64,000 bases of DNA. Source: a virus. Location of the stretch: positions 1-64,000 of IMG/VR virus record IMGVR_UViG_3300042904_000073. The stretch is one strand, 5' to 3'. This document shows, piece after piece, positions 24,409 to 32,465 of the stretch. A program made the position numbers and the translations under genes. Position 1 is the stretch's first letter; every line of letters begins with the position of its first letter. The notes beneath the pieces were generated by a model. It did not search any database. It was not told the origin of the DNA and saw nothing but the letters and a program-made list of their open reading frames with translations.

Positions 24409-26718
24409 ATGGCAACAACTGTCTATAACCTTCAGAACGATGCGGCGAAGTGCAAGAAGATCAGCAGCGCCCAATGGAACAAGCTCGCCAACACGCTTGA
24501 ACTCGTGGCGGTCAGCTTGGCCGAGTTCGGCGGCTCTGGCTTCCTGACGGCAGGAGACTTCAATGCGTCGGCTGTGGTCGGGCAGAAGAAGGCCTCGGTC
24601 TCTTCCGGCCGGGTGATCGTCGGAGAGACCGGGGAGCGCAAGCTGGTCCACGAAGACGACCTCCAGGAAGTGGACCTGGTAGGCACCACAGTCTCGCCGC
24701 AGGTCAACTACGGCTACGTGACCCAGGAAGGCACCGTCACCGTAGTTCAGAACCCCATGAACGCGCCTGCAAACTCGATGCTGGCGTGGACCTGTGACTG
24801 CGACGACGATGGGGGCTCGAACTTCGACAACTTCCCGGATGGCCGGGTAAACCTGCTCTCCTTCCTGGCGCTCAAGGTCACGGGCGACGACCGGCAGGGT
24901 GGCTACCTGAATGACAAGCTGGACGCCGGTACGGGTGTCACGCTCACTGTCACTGGAACGGGAGCCGACGAGAAGCTGGTCATTGCCGTGGACCCGGCCG
25001 CTATTCTGGACTACAAGGTCAAGGCGGATGGCACGGACACGCAACCCGACTACCTGGGAGACGCGCTGCTCGCGGGCACGGGCATCACCGTAGCTGTAGA
25101 GACCGTCAGCGGCACGCAGCGCAAGGTGCGTATCACCAACTCGGCACCGGACGATAAGAAGCTCCTGACGAGCGGTGCCGACACCGTAGCCGCTTACCTG
25201 GGTGCCAAGCTGTCTGCGGGTGCCGGTATCACCATCGAAGAAATCGACGGGGCTCCAGGCGCGGGCAAGATCATCCGTATCACGGCCGACGCAGCCGAGG
25301 AGGGCGGCACGGACATTAAGGTCAAGTCTAGCGCGGCCGATGCCGTGGCGGGCTACCTGTCCGACAAGCTCCAGGAAGGCGACGGCATCACGATTGAAGT
25401 CGTGGACGGTGCAGAAGGCGAGAAGCTGGTTCGCATCACGTCGGCCACGGCATCGCTGGTCAAGGTAGACGAAGACGACACGACTTCAGGTTACCTGGCT
25501 GACAAGCTGTCAGCCGGAACCAATATCAGCTTGACAGTCGTTGAAGACGAGGAAACGGGCGAGAAGACTCTGGTGATCGCCGCCGATGCGTTCGAGTCCA
25601 GCGATGAACTGGTGAAGACCTCGGCGGGCGATACGGTAGCCGAATACCTGGCAGCCAAGCTGACGGCTGGCACTGGAATTGCGGTCGAGGAACTTACGGA
25701 AGCCGTCACTGGCCGCAAGTACATTCGGATCAGCAACTCGGCCACGACTGCTGACGAGAAGGTGAAGGTCAACGGCTCCGACACGCAGGCTGATTACCTG
25801 GGCAACAAGCTGATTGCCGGTTCCGGTATCGCCATCGACACCGTAGTAGCGGGAACCGTTCGCACCCTGCGAATCAGGAACACCGGCAGCGGCATCACGA
25901 AGGTGGACTTGCCCGAGTTCACGGTGACCCTCGAAGACAGCGACCAGCTTGTGCTGAAGCTGGACTTCGAGGAAGTGGGCGAGTTCCCGGATGGCCGCTA
26001 CTTCGTCTGGGTGAACCTGACGCGAGAAGACGAGAGCGAGGTGCCCAACGGCAAGATCGTGGTCACCGAAGGCATCATGGAGAAGACCGGCTCCGTGTGC
26101 TACCTGTTCGTCCAGGTCGCCTGTGACGCCGGGCTCGGCGCTGACAGCCTGGACACCGAGGACATTACGTTCAACGTCTCGGTGGCTGGCACGGGTTACG
26201 CTACGGCAGGCGGCACCACTATGACGGTAACTCCGGTGGAGTACTGCAACACGGCTGATGATGTAGCCGCGCAGAAGTATGACGCCCCCGTGGGCGCGTT
26301 CTTCATGGACGACATTGGGACCAATATCACCGGGTCCGAAGGGTCGTTGAAGAATGCCTGGATGGGTGGTGCAGTCTGCAAGCAAGGGCTCCTCGGAAAC
26401 ATAAGCGGTAAAATCACGGGCGCGGTCCTTACGTTCAGCAACGTGGATTGGGGTAGCTCGGACGCAGAACTGGAAATCAAGTTCAAGACAGATGGCTCCG
26501 GTGGCGTTGAAACGGTGACCGTTAGCCCGAACCCGGAAGAAGCGATTTCCGGTTCCTACGGAACTATCGCTATCGACCTGCAAAGCCTGGACTTCCCGTT
26601 GGATATAGCTAATTACCACGTATGTTGGGTAACCGCTCGCCTGGCGGCGGGCAGCCTGAACAGCGGGGTCACGCTCGGAGTAGTTCTTTACGGTTGGACA
26701 GGGAATAGCCAGTCATAA
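24409..26718 (+). CDS. Tail fibre protein with seven beta repeats
   Basis: A 769-residue protein with a helical N-terminus (QWNKLANTLELVAVSLAEF), then seven repeats of about 45-50 residues (residues about 154-495) with the signature YLxxKLxAGTGITIxxx followed by a K-x-xRI strand, and a C-terminal receptor-type beta domain. Similar repeats are common in phage fibre shafts. The stop overlaps the ATG of the glycosyltransferase gene, tying the two products together in expression. Confidence 0.75.
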   Translation: MATTVYNLQNDAAKCKKISSAQWNKLANTLELVAVSLAEFGGSGFLTAGDFNASAVVGQKKASVSSGRVIVGETGERKLVHEDDLQEVDLVGTTVSPQVNYGYVTQEGTVTVVQNPMNAPANSMLAWTCDCDDDGGSNFDNFPDGRVNLLSFLALKVTGDDRQGGYLNDKLDAGTGVTLTVTGTGADEKLVIAVDPAAILDYKVKADGTDTQPDYLGDALLAGTGITVAVETVSGTQRKVRITNSAPDDKKLLTSGADTVAAYLGAKLSAGAGITIEEIDGAPGAGKIIRITADAAEEGGTDIKVKSSAADAVAGYLSDKLQEGDGITIEVVDGAEGEKLVRITSATASLVKVDEDDTTSGYLADKLSAGTNISLTVVEDEETGEKTLVIAADAFESSDELVKTSAGDTVAEYLAAKLTAGTGIAVEELTEAVTGRKYIRISNSATTADEKVKVNGSDTQADYLGNKLIAGSGIAIDTVVAGTVRTLRIRNTGSGITKVDLPEFTVTLEDSDQLVLKLDFEEVGEFPDGRYFVWVNLTREDESEVPNGKIVVTEGIMEKTGSVCYLFVQVACDAGLGADSLDTEDITFNVSVAGTGYATAGGTTMTVTPVEYCNTADDVAAQKYDAPVGAFFMDDIGTNITGSEGSLKNAWMGGAVCKQGLLGNISGKITGAVLTFSNVDWGSSDAELEIKFKTDGSGGVETVTVSPNPEEAISGSYGTIAIDLQSLDFPLDIANYHVCWVTARLAAGSLNSGVTLGVVLYGWTGNSQS
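24868..25893 (+). repeat. Seven fibre-shaft repeats
   Basis: Seven imperfect tandem units of about 135-150 bases encode YLGDKL.AGTGI.. units followed by a strand ending RIT or similar. Unit sequences differ enough that the array should be stable. Confidence 0.75.
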
Positions 26719-28286
26719 TGCACGTTTATAGAGGCATGGGGACACAGGAAGTAGGGCAAGGTGCCCACAGACCAATCGAGGCGCTGTGGCGGGCATGGGG
26801 ACCCGCCCGGCGCCCTCTTCGTGACTTGAACGCGCCACTCGGTATCGGGGTGATTACCTACAACCGGCGCGAGCATGTAGTCAAGCTCGTGGAAGCCATC
26901 GAGCGCCACACCAAGACTCCGTTCTACCTGGTGATCGCTGACGACGGCTCCACGGACGGAACTTCGGCCTGGGCGCGGGACTGCAACATCCCCGTGGTTA
27001 CCGGCCGCAACCTGGGGGTGGACTGGAACAAGAACCGGGCTACGCACTACCTGGCGCACAATACGAAGGCCGAGACCTTCATCCTTCTGGAAGACGACGC
27101 GCTTCCTTGCGAGGATGGATGGGATCGACTGTGGATAGATGCGGCCCGGCGCTGGCAGCACGTCACCTACGCCAACGATTGGGTCTTCAAGCACAATCCC
27201 ACCGGCAGTGGAGTACCTGGCAATCCTTACGTCACGCAGAATTGGGTCACGGGCCAAGTAGACGCTACTTCGCGGCACGGGCTGGAGAAGGTCGGCTACT
27301 TCGACACCCGCTACTACGGCTACGGGTGGGGTCACGTCGAGCGCGACTGGCGGTTCCGCTGGCAGTTCAACCAACCTGGCTTCCTGTCGATGGATCGCGG
27401 GATCAAGTCCGTAGATGCAGGCACCTTCCGCAACGAAGACGAGGTAGCAGGCAACCGCAGCATCTTCGAGCAGATCAAAAACGAGGCCATCTACCGCCAT
27501 CCTTACCGGGGCGAGGTAGAGAGCGACCGCCTGGTTCACGAGCAAGTCCGGTCTACGTGGCCGCTGGCTCCTGACGCCTGGGATACGAGCAAGCTGTCGG
27601 TGATCTGTCCGACCCGCAGGCCGGAACTGGCTCACCGGATGTATGCCTCGCTGATTGCCAGCAATCCCGGCTTCCCCTTCCAGATGGTGTGGGCCTGGAA
27701 CGGCGAAGGCTCCTGCGACCTACCGGGAACGGTCGTGCCCTACTTGGAGCAGGACTTCCGTTACGAGGAAGCAATCAACCGGGCTGTTATTCAGTCTACT
27801 GGCGGCGTGCTAATGATCGTCAATGACGACATTGTGCTGCGCACTGAAGGCCTCTTTCAGAGGATTGTCAACGCCTACAAGCACGATCCTCGACTCGGCG
27901 TTCTCCACGGCCAGCAACCGGGCTCCTGGTCCGTTATGTCTGACCCGAACGCGCCCGGCTGGAACGGTGCCTGCTGGACGATCCGGCGCGAGGCGTTCTG
28001 CGAAATGGGCGGGCTCGAAGAGACTCTGCTCTCGTACGGCGGCGACGAATTCGTTACCAGGGTGCGCATGAAGCGGCTCGGCTGGAACGGCGGGCGTTGC
28101 ACCGGGTGGGAGTATCACCACGACAGGCATTCCAGCTACGGTGAAAACCCGAATACTCACCAGTCAACCTACGAAGCTGCGATGGCTTTGGGCTGGCACG
28201 GGGTGTCGAAGCATCTGAACCAGGCCGTGGCCGGTCAAGCGCAATCCATCATTCTGCGGGCCGAGGGTCTTGCACGCAAGCTCTGA
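26718..28286 (+). CDS. Two-domain glycosyltransferase (tandem GT-A, GT2-like)
   Basis: The 522-residue protein contains two GT-A domains in tandem. Domain 1 (about 38-260) has GVITYNRREHVVKLVE, VIADDGSTDGT and ILLEDDALP, the last being the metal-binding acidic motif. Domain 2 (about 290-480) has SVICPTRRPELAHRM, MIVNDDIVL and GGDEFVTRVRMKRLGW. It presumably transfers sugar from a nucleotide-sugar donor. The start ATG overlaps the tail fibre stop, which points to modification of fibre or other virion proteins, or of a host surface glycan. Confidence 0.75.
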   Translation: MHVYRGMGTQEVGQGAHRPIEALWRAWGPARRPLRDLNAPLGIGVITYNRREHVVKLVEAIERHTKTPFYLVIADDGSTDGTSAWARDCNIPVVTGRNLGVDWNKNRATHYLAHNTKAETFILLEDDALPCEDGWDRLWIDAARRWQHVTYANDWVFKHNPTGSGVPGNPYVTQNWVTGQVDATSRHGLEKVGYFDTRYYGYGWGHVERDWRFRWQFNQPGFLSMDRGIKSVDAGTFRNEDEVAGNRSIFEQIKNEAIYRHPYRGEVESDRLVHEQVRSTWPLAPDAWDTSKLSVICPTRRPELAHRMYASLIASNPGFPFQMVWAWNGEGSCDLPGTVVPYLEQDFRYEEAINRAVIQSTGGVLMIVNDDIVLRTEGLFQRIVNAYKHDPRLGVLHGQQPGSWSVMSDPNAPGWNGACWTIRREAFCEMGGLEETLLSYGGDEFVTRVRMKRLGWNGGRCTGWEYHHDRHSSYGENPNTHQSTYEAAMALGWHGVSKHLNQAVAGQAQSIILRAEGLARKL

Positions 28287-28313
28287 TCCCAATAATCCCG
28301 CTGGAGGTATCCC

Positions 28314-28625
28314 ATGCAACTCACCATCGCCAACACTGAAACCGAAAGCTCGTCCATCAAGCCGCTTGGTCGCCCGCCGATGGGACTGATCGTCCCGGCC
28401 TCGTTCGAGGGGACCACGCTCACCTTCGAGGTGTCGCAAGACGACGTGTCGTTCATCCCGTTCACGAAGGAAGACGGCTCGGACTACGCCGTCACCGTGG
28501 CAGCGTCCACGGCCGTCATGCTGCTGCCCGACTTCGCCCGCACCCTCGGCAAGTTCTATGCGTTCCGGGTCGTATCGAACAACGCCGTAGCCGCCGAGCG
28601 GGTGATCGAAGCGATTATGAGCTAG
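28314..28625 (+). CDS. Small hypothetical structural-type protein
   Basis: A 103-residue, Thr/Ser-rich beta protein with a very good start (GGAGGTATCCC before ATG, a variant of the leader motif shared by several early genes). It contains PLGRPPMGLIVPASFEGTTL and YAFRVVSNN. It lies between the glycosyltransferase and the lysis genes. It could be a small virion protein; no family is recognised. Confidence 0.65.
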   Translation: MQLTIANTETESSSIKPLGRPPMGLIVPASFEGTTLTFEVSQDDVSFIPFTKEDGSDYAVTVAASTAVMLLPDFARTLGKFYAFRVVSNNAVAAERVIEAIMS

Positions 28626-28635
28626 ATCACAATGT

Positions 28636-28685
28636 GGTGCCTGCCTATCATTCTTTTTGTAGAGCAGTAGATGGAGGCAGGCACC
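28636..28685 (+). promoter_or_regulatory. Hairpin that can mask a ribosome binding site
   Basis: GGTGCCTGCCT (28636-28646) is the perfect complement of AGGCAGGCACC (28675-28685), an 11-bp stem. Its right arm covers part of the Shine-Dalgarno (GGAGG, 28673-28677) and ends against the ATG at 28686. This would limit translation of the first lysis-region membrane protein. No U-tract follows, so it is not a typical terminator. Confidence 0.6.
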
Positions 28686-29021
28686 ATGACGGTTAAACAG
28701 GCAGCGATGGCACTTACCGGGCAACCCGCCGAAATAGGCGAGGAATCCAAGATCAGCGTCAAGCTAATCCTGGCCTGCCTGGCACTCTTCTTGAGCGGCT
28801 TTGGCCTGTTCCTTACGGTGGTTTCTTTCTACCACTCGTCGGCAGTCAACACGATCAAGGAGAACCAGAAGGAGAGCATCGCCGCACTGCGCGGAGAGCG
28901 CGACCGGGTGCTGGAGAACTATCCCACCTGGAGAGACATTAACCGAATGCGAGACGAGGATCGCAAGTACCTGGACAGTCAGTTCGGGGCCATTCGTGAC
29001 GAAATCAGAAGGAGTAGGTAA
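28686..29021 (+). CDS. Membrane protein with coiled coil (lysis region)
   Basis: A 111-residue protein started at ATG 28686, 8 bases after GGAGG. It has one clear membrane helix (LILACLALFLSGFGLFLTVVSFY, residues about 27-49) and then a charged helical tail (IKENQKESIAALRGERDRV). That topology is seen in holin-like and inner-spanin-like lysis proteins. It is followed by another single-helix protein with a TAATG overlap. Confidence 0.6.
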   Translation: MTVKQAAMALTGQPAEIGEESKISVKLILACLALFLSGFGLFLTVVSFYHSSAVNTIKENQKESIAALRGERDRVLENYPTWRDINRMRDEDRKYLDSQFGAIRDEIRRSR

Positions 29022-29221
29022 TGCCCGTTCACAAGCTGCGGATCGTCGTAACGCTCACCTGCATTCTGGTCACCCTGATTACGGGAGCCGTGGTGAGCTA
29101 CAGCCTGGGACCCGACGCACGCGACCGGCGTGCCCTGCATCGGGAAGAGGCTGGCGGGATGATCGTCGTGGACGGAACGCTCCTGGAATTCGGGCACGAC
29201 CCCCTAGAAATCAGCACGTAA
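29021..29221 (+). CDS. Small membrane-anchored protein (lysis region)
   Basis: A 66-residue protein with an N-terminal membrane helix (IVVTLTCILVTLITGAVVSY, residues 8-27) and a short charged outer part. The start overlaps the previous stop. The pair may act as holin or antiholin, or as spanin-like components; no lipobox is seen. Assignment is from topology and position only. Confidence 0.55.
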   Translation: MPVHKLRIVVTLTCILVTLITGAVVSYSLGPDARDRRALHREEAGGMIVVDGTLLEFGHDPLEIST

Positions 29222-29238
29222 GGCCCGAGAATTCGCCG

Positions 29239-29288
29239 GAAGCCCCGTATGGACCCATTGGACCTGCGGGGCTTCTCTTGGCCTCTGG
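29239..29288 (+). terminator. Possible weak terminator
   Basis: GAAGCCCCG (29239-29247) pairs with CGGGGCTTC (29277-29285), followed by TCTTGG. The loop is long (29 bases), so this may be an attenuator or a structured leader rather than an efficient terminator. Confidence 0.45.
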
Positions 29289-29332
29289 TGAAGCTCCTGG
29301 ACGCCTTAAACGTGATCCTGAAGGAGAGAACC

Positions 29333-29758
29333 ATGAAGAAAGCGTTATCCCAACTGATCGTATGGGTCTTTGCACCCGTCTTGAACAGCCGCCGCGATGC
29401 CCTGTCTCTGGGCCGGGTCCTGCTGTTCCTCTACACCCTGGCGCTCGTCTGGTCGCTGGTGCTGAACCTGCCGCGCCTGGTAGCTGTGCAGGCGAACCCG
29501 GTAGTGGTCACTGCCCTGGTGTTCCTGCTGGTCGTGGTCTTCCTGGTCCTGGCCGTCTACTGCTTCGGCGACAAACCGTGGGTCCGAGAGACGGTGCTGC
29601 TGCTTGCCAACAAGGCGAGCTTGAGTAGTCCTGGAGACTATGCGGGCGTGACCCGCTACGTCCAGGATCACGCCAAGCCAGCAGGCCCTAACCCCTACGG
29701 CGGGCCGGAAAATGTCAGCCCACAGGCTGAAACGTCAGAGTCCGAGCCTGGTATATGA
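29333..29758 (+). CDS. Holin-like membrane protein
   Basis: The start at ATG 29333 follows AAGGAGAG; a longer frame from 29249 would begin inside the hairpin at 29239-29285. The 141-residue product has two strong membrane helices (residues about 26-44 and 52-72) and a hydrophilic Pro/Ser/Glu-rich C-terminus. Two helices plus a charged tail just upstream of the amidase fit a class II-type holin, though sequence alone cannot prove it. Confidence 0.6.
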   Translation: MKKALSQLIVWVFAPVLNSRRDALSLGRVLLFLYTLALVWSLVLNLPRLVAVQANPVVVTALVFLLVVVFLVLAVYCFGDKPWVRETVLLLANKASLSSPGDYAGVTRYVQDHAKPAGPNPYGGPENVSPQAETSESEPGI

Positions 29759-29780
29759 CGGTGACGCGATTTGTAGTAGA

Positions 29781-29819
29781 GGGGACGCCGACACCTGCCC
29801 GTGCGGCGTCCCCGTTTCG
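29781..29819 (+). terminator. Intrinsic terminator
   Basis: A perfect 10-bp stem (GGGGACGCCG, 29781-29790, with 29804-29813) and a 13-base loop are followed by GTTTCG. The U-tract is short, so termination may be partial. Confidence 0.65.
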
Positions 29820-29831
29820 CAGGAGTAAGCT

Positions 29832-30131
29832 GTGCCACCTACCCCATACGCAACAATCTACGTTGTAGCCGGTGAATCGGTTGAAGGGCTCAACCTCTTC
29901 GTGGCCGCAGACCCGGATGTACCGGCCGTCTTGTTCGACTTGACCGGACTGACTGCACTGTCCGAGTTAGATATAGCGGAGTTGCTACGAGTTGTCAAGC
30001 GCGGACAGCGCGTCTATCTGCGACTGGTTCACGAATCACAGCCGTGGCGGACTCTTTCCCAGAAGCAGTGTCTAGTAAACGGGCTGGAGCCAAATGTGTT
30101 CCAGTTCATGAAAAACTCAACAAAGGAGTAG
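29832..30131 (+). CDS. Hypothetical protein upstream of endolysin
   Basis: A 99-residue protein with a GTG start 5 bases after AGGAG. Alternating hydrophobic and polar segments (AVLFDLTGLTALSELDIAELLRVV) resemble a small alpha/beta domain of the STAS type, but the match is only by eye. It shares the transcript with the amidase. Function unknown. Confidence 0.6.
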   Translation: MPPTPYATIYVVAGESVEGLNLFVAADPDVPAVLFDLTGLTALSELDIAELLRVVKRGQRVYLRLVHESQPWRTLSQKQCLVNGLEPNVFQFMKNSTKE

Positions 30132-30134
30132 CCA

Positions 30135-30989
30135 ATGTCTCGTGTTATCCCCGCTTCCTGGATGCCCGACGCTCGCATGGTCGGCATCGTCAATCACTGG
30201 ACGGCCGGTCCCTACCAGGCTACGTCGCTCGATAAGCGCGACTACCACATCATCATCGAGGGTGACGGTCGCCTGGTGCGCGGCAACCATGCCATCCCCG
30301 ACAACATGAGCGTCCACGATGGCGACTACGCTCCGCACTGTGGACGCCACAATACGGGCTACATCGGCGTCTCCGTGGCGTGCATGGCCGGTGCCATCGA
30401 AGTCCCGTTCTACGCGGGCAAGTCCCCCATGACGAAGAAGCAGTGGGACGTGATGATGGCTGTGAACGCCGACCTGTGCGAGCGGTACGGCATTCCGGTC
30501 ACCCCCAAGACCCTCTGCGGCCACGGTGCCATCTATGGGCACTTCGGCGAGGCGAACCTGAAGGGCAAGTGGGACCCGCTGCGGCTCCCGTGGGACAAGG
30601 GCTTGAGCAAGACGGACGCCGACCGGCTGATCCGAGTAGAGACCAGCAGGCTCATGGACGGGTCGAAGAGTCCGGTCCTGCCCGCCGAAGACCTGAAGCC
30701 GATCCTCGTCAACATGAACGGGGTCACGATCAGCGACGACGCCTTCAACGAGAAGAACAAGGTCTGGGTGCCGCTCCGGGTGCTTGCCGAACCGATGGGT
30801 TGTCGGATCGTGGACACGGATGGCAGGACGGTCCTGGTCACGGACAAGACGGGCAAGCCCCATCACCTGGACTTCCAGATCAAGGGCGGGGTCGGCTTCG
30901 TGAAGGTCGGCGACCTCCGCGAGCAGGTAGGCGGCATCGCCACGGAGTGGAACGGAATCCACCGGATTCTCAAGGTAACCCTGGTTTAG
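30135..30989 (+). CDS. Endolysin: N-acetylmuramoyl-L-alanine amidase
   Basis: The 284-residue enzyme starts at ATG after AAAGGAG. Residues 1-160 form an amidase_2/PGRP-type domain: IVNHWTAGPY (zinc ligand His21), RDYHIIIEGDG, HNTGYIGVSVAC and CGHGAIYGH (second ligand His near 131). It cleaves the bond between MurNAc and the stem peptide. Residues about 195-284 (ILVNMNGVTISDDAF, VWVPLRVLAEPMGC) match the copper-amine-oxidase N-like domain often found in secreted wall-associated proteins and probably aid wall binding. No signal peptide is present, so a holin is needed. Confidence 0.85.
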   Translation: MSRVIPASWMPDARMVGIVNHWTAGPYQATSLDKRDYHIIIEGDGRLVRGNHAIPDNMSVHDGDYAPHCGRHNTGYIGVSVACMAGAIEVPFYAGKSPMTKKQWDVMMAVNADLCERYGIPVTPKTLCGHGAIYGHFGEANLKGKWDPLRLPWDKGLSKTDADRLIRVETSRLMDGSKSPVLPAEDLKPILVNMNGVTISDDAFNEKNKVWVPLRVLAEPMGCRIVDTDGRTVLVTDKTGKPHHLDFQIKGGVGFVKVGDLREQVGGIATEWNGIHRILKVTLV

Positions 30990-31003
30990 CAAACGAACGA
31001 GGT

Positions 31004-31028
31004 GTGGTATCCTGGTGTGGGATAACAC
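31004..31028 (+). promoter_or_regulatory. Imperfect dyad with GTTATCCC core
   Basis: GTGGTATCC (31004-31012) faces GGGATAACAC (31019-31028). The half-site GTGTTATCCC contains the same GTTATCCC core that precedes the start codons of several early genes. It sits just upstream of the late-region terminator. Confidence 0.35.
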
Positions 31029-31040
31029 AAAACCTCTTAA

Positions 31041-31092
31041 CAGGCACGGCAAGCTCCAGCGCATCGGGGCTCGCCGTGCCTGTCTTTTTTTT
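31041..31092 (+). terminator. Strong terminator at end of late region
   Basis: CAGGCACGGC (31041-31050) pairs with GCCGTGCCTG (31073-31082), extended by AAGC/GCTC, and is followed by C and eight T residues (31085-31092). It ends the head, tail and lysis block. Confidence 0.92.
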
Positions 31093-31264
31093 GCAATATC
31101 TAAAGACTAACGGAACTCTGAAATGATCCGAAATAAGTTACTACTGGCCTGGTATATGACCAGTAGCTAGTAGAGTTGGCGTCCGCTGCCCTGGTCTTCA
31201 ACTCTTCTGGCAAGTAGCACTACTACCTACCTGCTTCCGCTGCCCCGGAAGCCTGGAGTAATGA
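31093..31264. other. Non-coding gap before the sigma-like gene
   Basis: This 172-base stretch is more AT-rich than its neighbours. It holds an inverted repeat CTACTGG (31141-31147) / CCAGTAG (31160-31166) flanking GGTATATG, and a weaker GAGTTG/CAACTC pair near 31173-31204. These may be operators for the sigma-like gene. No convincing -35/-10 pair was found. Confidence 0.4.
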
Positions 31265-31909
31265 ATGACCGCAGCTACCTGCGGCAGGAGTGTGCCCTCC
31301 TCGCCGCTTTCTCTTGCGCACACAAGCAACCAGGCCGTATCAGTAAAACCGGCCGAGCCCGACCTTGATACGGCTGTCAACTATGCCATCCAGGAAGCTC
31401 GCCGGTACTGTCGCAAGAACCCCGGCGTAGACGAAGGCGCTGCGGAAAGCGGGGCCATTCAGGGAGCCTGGGACGCCGTAAAGGACTACGACCCCAAGCG
31501 GCCGGGCTTCGAGGGTAAGGTCGCATCCTGGGAGACCTACCTGTTCAACATGGTCCGGTGGGGCATCCTGAAAGCCCTGCGGCCGACCCAGGCCAAGAGC
31601 AGAGCGGCCTTTGACGAGGAGTTCACCATCGTCCCGCTCGACAGTCCCACCACTCGGGTAGACAACGGCCTGGTTCACGAACTGGTCGCCGACCCCGCCT
31701 CCAATCAGGGCTTCGCCACCATCGACATGGCGAACCTGCTGTCCCTGATCCCCAAGATGGAACACACCATCCTCTTCCGGCGCTACGGCCTGGAGCAATC
31801 CTGCAACGAGGTAGCCCGCAGCCTCGGCGGCGACTGGACCCACATGAAGGTCTGGCGCATGGAGCAGAAGGGTCTACGGCGTCTCCGTATCCTGCTCGGT
31901 CTCGCGTAG
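31265..31909 (+). CDS. Sigma-70-family-like transcription factor
   Basis: The 214-residue protein resembles small sigma factors. Residues about 36-110 fit region 2 (ARRYCRKNPGVDEG, VKDYDPKRPGFEG, WETYLFNMVRWGILKALR). Residues about 155-214 fit region 4: LLSLIPKMEHTILFRRYG, then CNEVARSLGGDWTHMKVWR as helix-turn-helix, then QKGLRRLR. ATG 31265 follows GGAG. As the gene between early and late blocks, it may redirect host RNA polymerase to late promoters. It could also be a sigma-like regulator without core binding. Confidence 0.65.
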   Translation: MTAATCGRSVPSSPLSLAHTSNQAVSVKPAEPDLDTAVNYAIQEARRYCRKNPGVDEGAAESGAIQGAWDAVKDYDPKRPGFEGKVASWETYLFNMVRWGILKALRPTQAKSRAAFDEEFTIVPLDSPTTRVDNGLVHELVADPASNQGFATIDMANLLSLIPKMEHTILFRRYGLEQSCNEVARSLGGDWTHMKVWRMEQKGLRRLRILLGLA

Positions 31910-31932
31910 CGCCCTGACTACCCTGAATCGGT

Positions 31933-31968
31933 GAAGCCCTGGTCCTAGCGGCCAGGGCTTCTTCTTAT
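31933..31968. terminator. Bidirectional terminator between convergent genes
   Basis: GAAGCCCTGG (31933-31942) pairs with CCAGGGCTTC (31952-31961), followed by TTCTTAT on the plus side. The stem lies between the stop of the sigma-like gene and the stop of the minus-strand mini-gene, so it can serve both transcripts. Confidence 0.8.
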
Positions 31969-32084
31969 CGTGAGCAGCGTCCGCAGTAGAACGGCGTTCC
32001 GTGAACACACTTCGGCGCTTTCTCGGCCATACACTGGCCGCACGCTCCTTGGATTACTCCGTGGTGGCATTGAGCCGTGTTCAT
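31965..32084 (-). CDS. 39-residue double zinc-knuckle mini-protein
   Basis: A short minus-strand frame with ATG (32082-32084) and a strong ribosome site (GGAGG, 6-base spacing). The product has two tandem motifs: CHHGVIQGACGQC and CVHGTPFYCGRC, that is C-x-H-G-x(4-5)-C-G-x-C twice, well suited to bind two zinc ions or one shared cluster. It begins 3 bases after the preceding gene and ends next to the terminator. Possible nucleic-acid or protein-binding regulator. Confidence 0.7.
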   Translation of the reverse strand: MNTAQCHHGVIQGACGQCMAEKAPKCVHGTPFYCGRCSR

Positions 32085-32087
32085 AGG

Positions 32088-32459
32088 CTACCTCCCGAAC
32101 AGTTGATAAAGGCGGGCAAGGTCGGTTTGCAGGGCTCCGGTTCGACTGCGCGTCCCGCCAGGACCGGCAGCCACGTCGATCAGGAGCCCCTTCTTGAAGT
32201 CAGCAGGCACTTCCACGGTCAACACGGGGCGACCTGCTTCGTCCGTCCACAGCACGAACGGCTCTGTGGGCGGGTTCCAGTCTTTGACCCAGGCTAACAG
32301 GCGCTCGGTATCCGAGTCCCACTTATACCTCGTTTGACCTTCCTTGTCCTTGTCAACGATGGCATAGTTAGACGTAGAAGAGACCTGGGTGTTGCTTCCC
32401 AGGTCCCCCGTGGCTACCTGCTGCTTGAGCCTGGCTACCAGGGCTAGGGCTTTGCTCAT
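32088..32459 (-). CDS. Hypothetical protein, probably from a leaderless mRNA
   Basis: A 123-residue, mixed alpha/beta protein (KALALVARLKQQVATG; EPFVLWTDEAGRPVLTVEV). No Shine-Dalgarno precedes the ATG, and the predicted transcription start of a consensus promoter (-10 at 32466-32471) falls exactly on the A of the ATG. No family is recognised. It shares the transcript with the zinc mini-protein. Confidence 0.7.
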   Translation of the reverse strand: MSKALALVARLKQQVATGDLGSNTQVSSTSNYAIVDKDKEGQTRYKWDSDTERLLAWVKDWNPPTEPFVLWTDEAGRPVLTVEVPADFKKGLLIDVAAGPGGTRSRTGALQTDLARLYQLFGR

Positions 32460-32465
32460 ACAGGT

